A DNA stretch of 64,000 nucleotides from Gigaspora rosea (Eukaryota > Glomeromycota > Glomeromycetes > Diversisporales > Gigasporaceae), in assembly GCA_003550325.1 (NCBI GenBank), contig QKWP01000071.1, positions 67,455 through 131,454 on the forward strand. Reading direction: 5' to 3'. Under the pieces are notes generated by a model. It worked only from the letters and a program-made list of their open reading frames with translations, made no database searches and was not told the origin of the DNA. Made by a program: the position numbers and the translations under genes. Positions within the stretch are counted from its first letter, which is position 1. Each line of letters opens with the position of its first letter. Of the stretch, positions 55,257 to 64,000 are shown piece by piece.

Positions 55257-56240
55257 TCAATTACAGTATGCCTTAATTAGTATTGCTGCTATTGTGGCTG
55301 GGTGGGCACGAATATACCTGTAGAAGGAGTCTGAGCTCCACCTACCGATCTTTTGGACTAATATTAGTTGGACTCCTCGCATGACCAGCTCAGTTGTCCC
55401 TCCGGCTCTAAAACTGTGGCCGGCAACATCCTCCGTAGGTAATAATTGTTTGAGCCTGCTGATAAATTGGCGTTTGGTTGCCCAAGAACCATCGGACCTG
55501 GTGAACAGTAGCTCACTTGTATACCTAGTTATTGAGCCAGTTCTTTGGACTACGTATGCCTTTAAAGCCTCTACTGTGCATAAGTCATCGTATGTAGGGT
55601 TAATGACGAGAGATTGGCGTTCGGCAGTCTTGTGGTTTTTGGTTCGTGCTAGTTGGATGGTGGCAAATGTATGGTTGTCGGCCTTGTCGAACCTTAAGGC
55701 TTGAAAGACTGGCACCTTGTCCCCATCCTGCTGTGTTGTTGGGAGAAGCTCACCTAAGCGAGCTAGCCCATAGAAGGCTGTTAATGCTATTGTATGTCAT
55801 CTGGCTCGCTCAAGCTTAGTTCTGCTTTGATGGCCCGTAGATGGATCCTCGTGATGTGTGTTTTTTGATTGACGGGTTTGTGAATGTGATTTTTGTCGAT
55901 GGTTTTTAATAATTGTTCCACCAGTGGGTCACTACGAGTTTCATCCCATTTGAGATGGTTCATTGAATGGTGATGTTTTAATGCTGATAAATATGATAAG
56001 AGGGATGAAGGTGCAATTTTGTCATGCATGTAAACTTGATAAGGTGTTCTTTTGATATCGGCCATATCTGGCCTTGGTGATTAAGCCAGTCATTGTCCTT
56101 TGCCAAGGCTTCATACCGCCTTACTACAGATTCATATGATTTGTTCATCTTTGCATTTAGGCCAAATATTGAAGCGGCCTGTTGGTCTAATGGTTGGGTG
56201 GGGGTAGCCAGGTAGGTATTAGTGGGTTTACTTGTTTATT
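55257..56240 (-). pseudogene. DIRS tyrosine recombinase, near-intact
   Basis: N-terminal core-binding half: KSYESVVRRYEALAKDNDWL then PYQVYMHDKIAPSSLLSYLS and ALKHHHSMNHL. Catalytic half: TAFYGLARLGELLP (first Arg), AGHSFRAGGTTELVMRG (His-x-x-Arg) and IGRWSSDSFYRYIR (nucleophile Tyr). All R-HxxR-Y residues are present. It would insert circular element DNA without target duplication. One frameshift near 55790 (after SEPDD) and another near 56065 break it. The stop follows KAYCN at 55257. Confidence 0.88.
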
Positions 56241-56278
56241 TGTTGTTTCGGGTATGAAGAGAACTCTGCTGTTTTCCC

Positions 56279-57600
56279 CTATTGAGTTAAAGAAGGGATA
56301 GTGGATATTAGGTGAGCATATTTTGAGGGAATCACAGGTTGCAAATAACGTGACAAGGGACTTTTGCATAAAAACTCTCTATGGCCGTTTCGTGAGAGCA
56401 AATCTGCATCAGAGTTTGCTTTGCCGGGTATATACTCGAACTTGAGAGAGAAGCCACCATGAATTTGGGCTAGATATATTTGTGCTACAATGTCATTGAT
56501 TATGGGCTGCTTGCAAAAACCCGCGTAGATGGCCTTGGCATTTGCTTGATTGTCGGTCCATATGATGAGCCGTTTTTGTGTCCAAATTGGTGCAAATGTC
56601 AATATGGCAATAAGTGATGTAAGAAGTTCTCGCTCCTGGATGCCATGTTGGGATATGTTGATATCCCGGGACCAACTGAATGTGGTGAAGTATGACCTGA
56701 ACACTGCGCCACCTCCCAAATTGGACGCATCAGTGAAGAGGTTCTGCATAGCTGGGCTGAGCCAGACTTGGTCCTCCATTAAATGTATACCCGACCATTC
56801 CGGAAGTGTAGCAACTCACCACCTAATATCCGATTTCATTGCACTATTAATTTTGATATGTGACTTAGAACTATCCGTAGTACTAAGTGCCTTAATAAAG
56901 CGCTGTATGAATGGACGTCCTTGTGGGAGGATTTGGCAGACCCACGTTACTGATCCGACCAAGGATTGAAGCTCTTTTTTGAAACACCATTTTTTGTCTA
57001 ACCATTGCTCCATCATAGTAGTTAATTTGCGCCTTTTAGCTAGTGGAATTGTTGCTGAAAGTGCCTCTGTATCTATCTGAATTCCAAGAAATGTAATTAC
57101 AGTGCTAGGGCCTTCTAGCTTCGAAGGCTTGTATGGAATATTCAGAATGCTGAGAATACAAAAAAACTGATCTAGCTCTTGCTGAGCATTTGAGTGTGAT
57201 ATAATTAGAAAATCATCCATGTAGTGGATTATAGACTTCAAGCCCTGTTGTACCGCAATCCATGCCAGGACGTCCGCAAACCTGCAGAATATTCCTCCAG
57301 AGGCCCGATTGCCAAAGGCCAAAGCCTTGTCAAAATATAGTTGTCCTTCAAACATCAAGCCCTGCAACACTTGGTCAACTGGGTGTACAGAAAGGATCCT
57401 ATAGGCATCCTTAATATCTACTTTTGAAAGTATACATCCTCTCCCATAAAGAGTAATCCACCTAATCGCATGGCTGATGTTTTCATATTGTGTACTGAAT
57501 TCTAATCTGTCGATGCCATCATTTATGCTAGCCCCAAATGGGGCTGAGAAATGTGATATAACCCGATACACCTTGGGGTTCGTGTCCTTTTTTTCTACAA
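56279..57600 (-). pseudogene. DIRS reverse transcriptase and RNase H
   Basis: RT: VVEKKDTNPKVYRVISHFSA, CILSKVDIKDAYRILSVHP, GNRASGGIFCRFADVLAWI, active site SIIHYMDDFLIIS (YMDD intact), TFLGIQIDTEALSATIP and the DIRS-type LVGSVTWVCQILPQGRPFIQ. After a stop near 56816 the frame shifts into RNase H (56779-56279): LFTDASNLGGGAVFRS, IQERELLTSLIAIL, LIIWTDNQANAKAIYAG and YIPGKANSDADLLSR, so the D-E-D-D residues are all there. The N-terminal RT portion before VVEKK is cut off at about 57600 by the ACGT cluster. No methylase domain is seen, though the gap could hide sequence. Confidence 0.9.
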
Positions 57601-57639
57601 CCCTAAGAAAAAAGTGGTCCGGTTGGTGTTACGGTTTAG

Positions 57640-57860
57640 CACGGAGGTGTCCGTGATGGCACGTGCACTGTGGCACGTATATATACGACACACGGAATGG
57701 CACGTGTTTAAAATGATACGTATCGGCACGTTGTGTATGTCCACAATGACACGTGTAAGATTTTTATACGGAATGGCACGTATTCGGGATGACACGTATA
57801 GGCTCGTTAGTTGGAATTACACGTATTTAATGGCACGTGTATCTCGTGTAGCCAATAAAA
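57640..57860 (+). repeat. cluster of ten ACGT cores (GGCACGTGT / GACACGTATA)
   Basis: In about 190 bp there are ten ACGT tetramers, mostly within TGGCACGT or TGACACGT and often followed by ATT, GTT or ATA, spaced 12-35 bp. The cluster interrupts the DIRS element right at the start of the readable RT. Frames across it on both strands are artefacts. It could be a minisatellite or a protein-binding array. Confidence 0.75.
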
Positions 57861-58057
57861 TCGCAGGATCAGGTGTAACGTGAAAATTCAAAACAAACGA
57901 ATTTTTTTAAAAAATCGTCTGTACCTCCAAAACTCATTTATAAAATGCTTTTTAATTCCTAAAAAAAAAAATTCCTTGCAAAATTTTGCTATAGGCATGT
58001 TTGTTACCACCCTTCACAATTATACTGTACTCTAACTAAATTGAATTCATTCTTGTC

Positions 58058-58975
58058 NNNNNNNNNNNNNNNNNNNNNNNNNNNNNNNNNNNNNNNNNNN
58101 NNNNNNNNNNNNNNNNNNNNNNNNNNNNNNNNNNNNNNNNNNNNNNNNNNNNNNNNNNNNNNNNNNNNNNNNNNNNNNNNNNNNNNNNNNNNNNNNNNNN
58201 NNNNNNNNNNNNNNNNNNNNNNNNNNNNNNNNNNNNNNNNNNNNNNNNNNNNNNNNNNNNNNNNNNNNNNNNNNNNNNNNNNNNNNNNNNNNNNNNNNNN
58301 NNNNNNNNNNNNNNNNNNNNNNNNNNNNNNNNNNNNNNNNNNNNNNNNNNNNNNNNNNNNNNNNNNNNNNNNNNNNNNNNNNNNNNNNNNNNNNNNNNNN
58401 NNNNNNNNNNNNNNNNNNNNNNNNNNNNNNNNNNNNNNNNNNNNNNNNNNNNNNNNNNNNNNNNNNNNNNNNNNNNNNNNNNNNNNNNNNNNNNNNNNNN
58501 NNNNNNNNNNNNNNNNNNNNNNNNNNNNNNNNNNNNNNNNNNNNNNNNNNNNNNNNNNNNNNNNNNNNNNNNNNNNNNNNNNNNNNNNNNNNNNNNNNNN
58601 NNNNNNNNNNNNNNNNNNNNNNNNNNNNNNNNNNNNNNNNNNNNNNNNNNNNNNNNNNNNNNNNNNNNNNNNNNNNNNNNNNNNNNNNNNNNNNNNNNNN
58701 NNNNNNNNNNNNNNNNNNNNNNNNNNNNNNNNNNNNNNNNNNNNNNNNNNNNNNNNNNNNNNNNNNNNNNNNNNNNNNNNNNNNNNNNNNNNNNNNNNNN
58801 NNNNNNNNNNNNNNNNNNNNNNNNNNNNNNNNNNNNNNNNNNNNNNNNNNNNNNNNNNNNNNNNNNNNNNNNNNNNNNNNNNNNNNNNNNNNNNNNNNNN
58901 NNNNNNNNNNNNNNNNNNNNNNNNNNNNNNNNNNNNNNNNNNNNNNNNNNNNNNNNNNNNNNNNNNNNNNNNNNN
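58058..58975. other. assembly gap (N run)
   Basis: 918 N characters between the ACGT cluster and the gag end of the DIRS element. Frames crossing it are meaningless. Confidence 0.99.
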
Positions 58976-59218
58976 ACTTATATATATTAATCGCTTGCTC
59001 ATCTACAGTATTGTAATACTATGCTGTTAGGATTAATACCAATTGTATTATTGTCATTATCTATAGGATGTGCGAAATAGTTCCCTATTGTATATCTAGG
59101 GTTTGTATGTAAAGTGATTGCCACCTTCCTTAGTTTTATTATTATTGTTTTTTTTTTTTTTTGATTGAGCAATTGTTTTTTTGTTTTTTGATTAAGCAAT
59201 TGTTTTTTTTTTCATTGC

Positions 59219-60622
59219 TTACTGTGTATGTGCTTTCTCTGTTTTGCTACTATTGTTGAGGCCTGTTCTCTTTGAATTGGACTTTTTGAAGCAACGCTGC
59301 TCATTATGGTTAGTCCTTTTGCAAATTAAACAAGCATGGACCCTACCACAGGCCTTATCATCTGCACAATGTCGTTTGTTCCAGTTGATGCAAATCTCTC
59401 TTCCATCTGGCCATCTAACATCAGAACGCATTGCCCGGTATGCATTGTTTTTTTGTCTTTTTACTGTGGTTACGTCAAAATTTCTACCTTCAACTTCTGT
59501 ATCTCGTTCACAGAGAGTGGAGTCACGATTTGTAACCAATGTAACTCTACGGTCCTCATCATAAGACATTACTGCATGAAGGCTTTGTTTAAGGCATAGT
59601 TCGTTTATATGATCTCTATACCAATTCAACTCTTATTCCCTGTTCTCATAAATAACCAGGACAGAATCGATTTAAGACTTGAAAACAAGCAACCACTCGG
59701 AGATATCAGCGAAGGCCATGTGTCTTGTGCACTTTTTTACTGAAATTGTGCCACCCTCAGTCTGCAAAATAGGTTCATCATCCATTTCTTTTATATTGGA
59801 TAACATATTCTTGTGTGTAAAGTCTTGGAGGTTCACATATGAGCCAAAGGCAACGGCCTTCCAAAGTTTAATTGATATACTGGGCTTGTAAGGCAAACTC
59901 TCAATCATCTTTTGACCCTCAGACCAATTTGTAACCCACCATAATCGAATCATTTCAGTTCTGGCTGCCTGAGGGTTTGAGAAACCTTGAACCTCATACA
60001 TATTCTTGAACTTTGTATAATCAAAAGATGGATATTTCCTTGGCGTCATTTTGAACAGCTGCACAACTGCAGGAGTTATTATAGACCGCATAGGAGCAGA
60101 TGCTGTTGGTGGAGCTGTTACCGGTGGGGTTTGTCCCTGGATACTAACCTTCGATGCTCTTGCAATTAAATCATTTAAAACTGGGGTCGGAGGATATTTA
60201 CCTGAAGCTGGAACAGTTTCTTTCCCTTTGTCCATAGACTGAGGACTGTCAGACGTACAAGATGGTCTCTGCCGTTGTTGTGGTGAGTCCATGAGATCTA
60301 CTGAGGAGGAGCTATCCATACGGGTTAACGTGCCACCATGCATGCTTGATCGCACCATCTGAGCTAAGGAATTGTTGATGTTCGTTTGTAGTTGTTCGTT
60401 CCAAAGCCTCTGTTTGTCAAACAAAGAGTCAGTATACTTACTGCTTAATTGACTAATAACTAATGTTGTTGCTGCACAAATCGACTCATCGATGTATAGC
60501 TTTATGTTGGGATCGATGCTAAGTTCAGTCCAGTGTTGTCCGGTGTTAGTGGCTGTGGTTGGTTGGGAAACTTGTTGTGGATCTTTGCTGACATCACGTG
60601 TATTCTGTTCGTTATTGCTCAT
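59219..60622 (-). pseudogene. DIRS gag-like protein, two in-frame stops
   Basis: One frame from ATG at 60622 (MSNNEQNTRDVSKDPQQVSQ) to TAA at 59219, broken only by stops at 59672 (after LLVFKS) and 59630s (after YENRE). The N-terminal third is Gln/Ser/Thr-rich. The middle contains KMTPRKYPSFDYTKFKNMYE, RTEMIRLWWVTNWSEGQKMI and SIKLWKAVAFGSYVNLQDFT. The C-terminus has a Cys/His module CINWNKRHCADDKACGRVHA CLICKRTNHNEQRC, a CCCH plus CCHC arrangement seen in DIRS gags. It ends in a basic KKSNSKRTG tail. It would coat element RNA. Same-frame stops only, so recent decay. Confidence 0.82.
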
Positions 60623-60894
60623 ACTGGCTGACCTCTCGCTTGTATGTATGTAAAACTTTCCTACTTTATTTATTTTTCAGTTATTTTATTATTTCCCGGT
60701 TAATGCTATTTCCGGTTAGAGAGTTTTTTTTTCTTCTTTTTTTTTTATTTTTTTGGAAGAACTAGTATTATACTGAGTTGTTGTTTTTCGAGAAAATGAC
60801 GGTTATAATGCTTGATTGTGTTGCAAGGGAAAAGAGAAGAGTGTTGGAAAACGACTTATTCGTCGTTTCTTTTATACTGATTGAGAATGGTGGC

Positions 60895-61020
60895 TTTTTG
60901 CTACGTAGTTGTGTTCGCATGAAAATCGATATGGTCTGATTTCTCTTACTGTTACGCAGCTGTGTTCGCATGAAAAATCGATGTCCGTTACGTAGTTGTG
61001 TCCGCATGAAATTCCGGTCC
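60895..61020 (-). repeat. three direct ~30 bp repeats in the DIRS 5' region
   Basis: GCTACGTAGTTGTGTTCGCA, GTTACGCAGCTGTGTTCGCA and GTTACGTAGTTGTGTCCGCA, each followed by TGAAA and two of them by ATCGAT, at about 60898, 60951 and 60986. They lie upstream of gag and may be part of the terminal or promoter region. Confidence 0.75.
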
Positions 61021-61110
61021 ACCACTTGCATGACGGGGCAGGGTTGTAGCACGTGGCGTGTAACCCTGACCACTCTCCCCTGTCTTTTCGATCAGTTGAC
61101 TTTTTGTCAA

Positions 61111-62551
61111 CATGCATTACAGTAAATAAGCTAGGAATTTAATGATGGTGTCGGTAAATGTAGTCATCTTAATGTGTGTCCGTCCCTTTAAGCTATGATT
61201 GGTTGGTTTGAGTAGTGATCTGATTCCATTGACGATCATTTGTGATGTTTTTTGTCTTACGCTAAAAATCAATCAGATGATCACAAAATTATTTTTAACC
61301 AATCATTTTAAAGAAAACTTCTTGCAATCGCAGTTTTGAGCAATTCTAAATCAGTTTTAAATCAGTTTTTCGCAGAAATGAGCAAAGGGTAAGTCAATAT
61401 ATTTAAATGTTTAAATTGTTAACACGTTAAAACAAAAATAAAAAATTTTATATCAAGTTTTTATTTTGTCTTTTGGAATTTACAAAAAAAAAACTTTATT
61501 TTATTTAGACATATAATTATTCATGATTATGGAGTTAATTTAATTAGAACTTGTAGGTACATAAGCAAATATATACAGTATAATGAAGTGAATAAACCAA
61601 ATTTAAGTATGATAAAATTTAGATATGGTGAAGTGAATATCTGTTAAGGATTTCAGATAATAACAGGAATGCATAATGATCAACATTTGAAACTGTCCTT
61701 TGCTTTTAATGACAAGTGACAATAAAATCATATTAAAATAGGATTTTTTAAAAAAATCTGCATAACTGATAAGATGTTACACACGAAACGTGATCGTACT
61801 GGTAATTCCAATAATCATGCAATCATTCAATTTGATTTTTATTTAGTTTGATTTGCTGTAGTATCGTCATCTCAAAATGTTTAATGCCCAAAATTTCTGG
61901 CGCAATAAGAGTTTTGGTTTAATAGTTTTCGTGTTAGTAATGTTAGAGTTATGGTCTAGTCTGAAAACTATTTCTACTGTAAGTCAATCAGATACATATT
62001 TAATCCGTGTTATAAAATTATTTTCGAAATGAACCTAATTGTTAGAACTAATTTTTATAAAATTTCGAAAAATATAAATGAATTATAATAGGCATTGAGC
62101 ATGATTCAATATGACTATGTTTAGAGTACTTTACATTATCTTTCATCAACAAAGAACAAGTCTGGGGCATGCAATTATGTACTTTTTAAAAAATTAGAAT
62201 TCTGTACTATACTTTTAACAATTACATTATTTTTTAGTGTCAATGCTGAAATCTCAACATACTGTATATGATTTCAAAATCATTCCACCACTCAAAGATA
62301 CAAACGCACTAAAGGTACAATAACATAGATATTGCAGTATGCAATTATTGAAGTTATGCATGCAACGATAAGTAGTAACTTAAGAAACGTGGAATCAAAA
62401 ATTTCACTTTACAATATTCTATAATAATGTAAAAATGAAGGGTTTTCGCAAGTAATATCACAAATGCATTAACTGTAAAATTTCATTCAAAAAAATAATA
62501 ATAATGAAATAAAATAATTTTAATCACTTCTTCGTAAAAATAATTTGGCTT
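61111..62551. other. spacer with a possible first exon and a dispersed repeat
   Basis: At 61378 GCAGAAATGAGCAAAGGGTAAGTC could be a four-codon first exon with a good 5' splice site, but no downstream exon was identified. 61640-61770 is a second copy of the repeat at 12900-13115. Otherwise AT-rich. Confidence 0.35.
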
Positions 62552-62797
62552 ATGAAGCAATTTAAATGCTACAGCTGTTTTCAAATTATAACTTCAACTT
62601 TATATATTTTTGCTCTTCGATATTTTCAAATTTACTATAAGAAACCCATGATAAATTCTAATTTAATTGTAAGTTTCATCGAAAAATCAGGTTTAATTTT
62701 TATTACAGTAATATTATCTTCATATGGCCTTGCATTTATAATTAAAATTCTATTAAATTTATTAAATTTAAGACTTGAAAATAAAAAAACTGTATAA
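62552..62797 (+). CDS. small hypothetical protein with two hydrophobic stretches
   Basis: 81 codons from ATG to TAA. It starts MKQFKCYSCFQIITSTLYIF; hydrophobic segments at about residues 10-27 and 46-70 could be membrane helices, and the tail NLRLENKKTV is charged. No family is recognised. In DNA this AT-rich such a frame can occur by chance, so I list it only as a candidate. No neighbour supports it. Confidence 0.2.
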   Translation: MKQFKCYSCFQIITSTLYIFALRYFQIYYKKPMINSNLIVSFIEKSGLIFITVILSSYGLAFIIKILLNLLNLRLENKKTV

Positions 62798-62799
62798 TA

Positions 62800-63433
62800 A
62801 AATAAATCACTGTACCTAATATAATATTTTCTAATAATATTACTTAAATGTATGCATTAAAAAAAAAAAAAAGGTACCTAATTAGATTACACTACATAGA
62901 GTTTTCGGCTTGTTCCAGATTAATTACAGTATAGGAATAAAATACTAATATCAAGGATAGACACTAATGCTTAATTTATTAGAAGGATATCAATATAGAA
63001 AATTTTATTAGTTTAAAAAATAAAAATATTACTTGTATAATACAAAATCAGACATGAGATTTCTTTTACAAAAAAATTAAGCAGTTTACGGAGAAACACA
63101 GTTAAGCAACTACGGGAATATTTGAAGTGACAATGTTTCATACTTAATAAAATTAATCATTCACTATTAAAATAATCATAATTAAAAAAATCTCATAACT
63201 ACAGTAAATCTAAATTACAACATATTTATAATTGAACCAGATCACTAAAGTAAACATCATGAGCAATAGCCGCCAAAACAAGATTACTTTATTATTTAAT
63301 CACAAACTTAAAATTGCCTTAATTTTAACTTGACTGAGGATTATACTGTATCTAATGGTAAAAAATTGCAGTAATTTCATTGCTACAATTAGTGCTTATG
63401 ATACTTTCAATGAGAATACCATTTAGACTGAGT
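62800..63433. other. AT-rich spacer downstream of the protease relic
   Basis: Nothing recognised; part may be the lost C-terminus or 3' untranslated region of the S1 protease gene. Confidence 0.45.
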
Positions 63434-64000
63434 TCAAATTTTCAGAATAAAAATATACAGGTCACCACCGGCAGAATACATATCTATAATGATCAAATCG
63501 GTTAAAAAGCCTTCTTTATCAATATAAATGCCGTCGAAAGCTCTTACATATCCACATGTAACATGCGTAGTGAGACCAGACTTACATAAACGAACGCCAT
63601 GACTAGATACTTGTGTAGTATCATGTATACGTAATTCTCTATATCGACTAGATTATAAATTCCTTATCATCGGTTTTGGATCTGTATGTGTACCTCTAAA
63701 CTCGATTAAACTAAAATCATAATTTTGTACACTATGGTAGACCATTTGTCCAATAAAATATGTTGTTGGTCTCGAACCCCACGGACGATGAAAAAATTTA
63801 TTACTAATATCCCTATCATAACAATGGCTTGCGGTCACAATGTAATTATCTAAAGAGTTAGTTAAAAAGCCTGCTGAGCACTTAGTGTGGCCTTCAAATT
63901 CATATAGACCTTCCCCACATAAAACTATCCTTCTAATTAAATCACGTTTCTGTCGTTTCATAATGGGCGGGGCAGGGTTTGCATAAATTATAATCGGGTT
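63434..64000 (-). pseudogene. S1 (trypsin-like) serine protease, truncated before the catalytic Ser
   Basis: The frame runs in from the right edge (PIIIYANPAPPIMKRQKRDL) and shows a chymotrypsin-fold domain: CGEGLYEFEGHTKCSAGFLT, YIVTASHCYD with the catalytic His (residue 46 from Met 63961), and NYDFSLIEFRG with the catalytic Asp (residue 82). A TAA stop follows MIRNL at 63653. In the same frame it continues YRELRIHDTTQVSSHGVRLC, KSGLTTHVTCGYVRAF and MYSAGGD. The family signature GDSGGP should come here, but the frame becomes GGDLYIFILKI and ends at 63434, so the catalytic Ser is missing. Such proteases are usually secreted; the signal peptide would lie beyond the window. An unseen intron at GGD is an alternative to truncation. 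Confidence 0.78.

Larger units (their letters stand above)
55257..61110 (-). mobile_element. DIRS-like tyrosine-recombinase retrotransposon
   Basis: Gag, reverse transcriptase, RNase H and tyrosine recombinase on one strand with no integrase and no LTRs is the DIRS-order layout. The proteins are much better preserved than those of the Ty3 elements, with only a few stops or shifts. The element carries a gap (58058-58975) and an ACGT-rich repeat cluster between gag and RT. Outer boundaries are approximate: the right end near 61110 is set by a GC change and the left end lies left of 55257. Confidence 0.85.

Noticed and set aside
55381..55704. 107-residue plus-strand frame
   Set aside because: Antisense of the tyrosine recombinase catalytic domain.
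58004..59030. Two ~330-residue frames on opposite strands
   Set aside because: Both consist almost entirely of the 918 N gap.
60895..61020. CRISPR-like direct repeats
   Set aside because: Only three imperfect copies, with very short variable spacers, inside a DIRS retrotransposon of a eukaryote.

Overview
The window is AT-rich, gene-poor eukaryotic DNA made mostly of nested transposable elements. Short introns, long Sel1-repeat/protein-kinase genes, a secreted-type S1 protease, a CACTA Tnp2 relic, Ty3 and DIRS retrotransposons and heavy CpG-to-TpG decay together suggest a repeat-rich fungus. Arbuscular mycorrhizal Glomeromycotina is the best guess, but this is inference because no rRNA or marker gene is present. 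Two runs of N (32698-33072 and 58058-58975) are assembly gaps. || Region 1 (1-13.1 kb): a decayed CACTA/EnSpm Tnp2 transposase gene on the minus strand (about 6680 to 1406) is split by a 2.9 kb hAT-like element (2377-5286) and a 185 bp hAT MITE (6217-6401). Then come an unknown pseudogene (7913-8479), a GC-rich hAT-like element with perfect 8 bp target duplications (8501-10015) that holds a Tc1/mariner relic, another TIR element (10841-11868), and an inverted pair of ACTAGT/ACTGGT arrays. || Region 2 (13.17-44.85 kb) reads as one Ty3-type retrotransposon, 'Ty3-B', expanded by insertions. Its first half-LTR lies at 13174-13566, the second half at 25736-26124 and the intact 3' LTR at 44231-44848. 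About 12 kb sits inside the 5' LTR, including a second full-length Ty3 element, 'Ty3-A' (14612-24480). About 9.6 kb (31993-41569) sits between the RNase H and integrase remnants. At least five further short elements interrupt Ty3-B coding DNA, most with clean target duplications. The 9.6 kb block holds a seven-unit palindrome array, Harbinger-, MULE- and pogo-like MITEs and two copies of a tRNA-headed SINE. || Region 3 (44.85-54.6 kb) holds host-type sequence: a Sel1-repeat relic, a frameshift-riddled Sel1-repeat plus protein kinase gene (52462 to 49332) with a 74 bp intron, a 712 bp SINE with a 14 bp target duplication, and a segmental duplication flanking this zone. || Region 4 (54.6-64 kb): a DIRS-like tyrosine-recombinase retrotransposon on the minus strand (gag, RT, RNase H, YR), comparatively little decayed, with an unusual ACGT-core repeat cluster. 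Then comes AT-rich spacer and a broken S1 serine protease gene that runs off the right edge. No intact, clearly functional gene was found; nearly everything is a transposon or a pseudogene.
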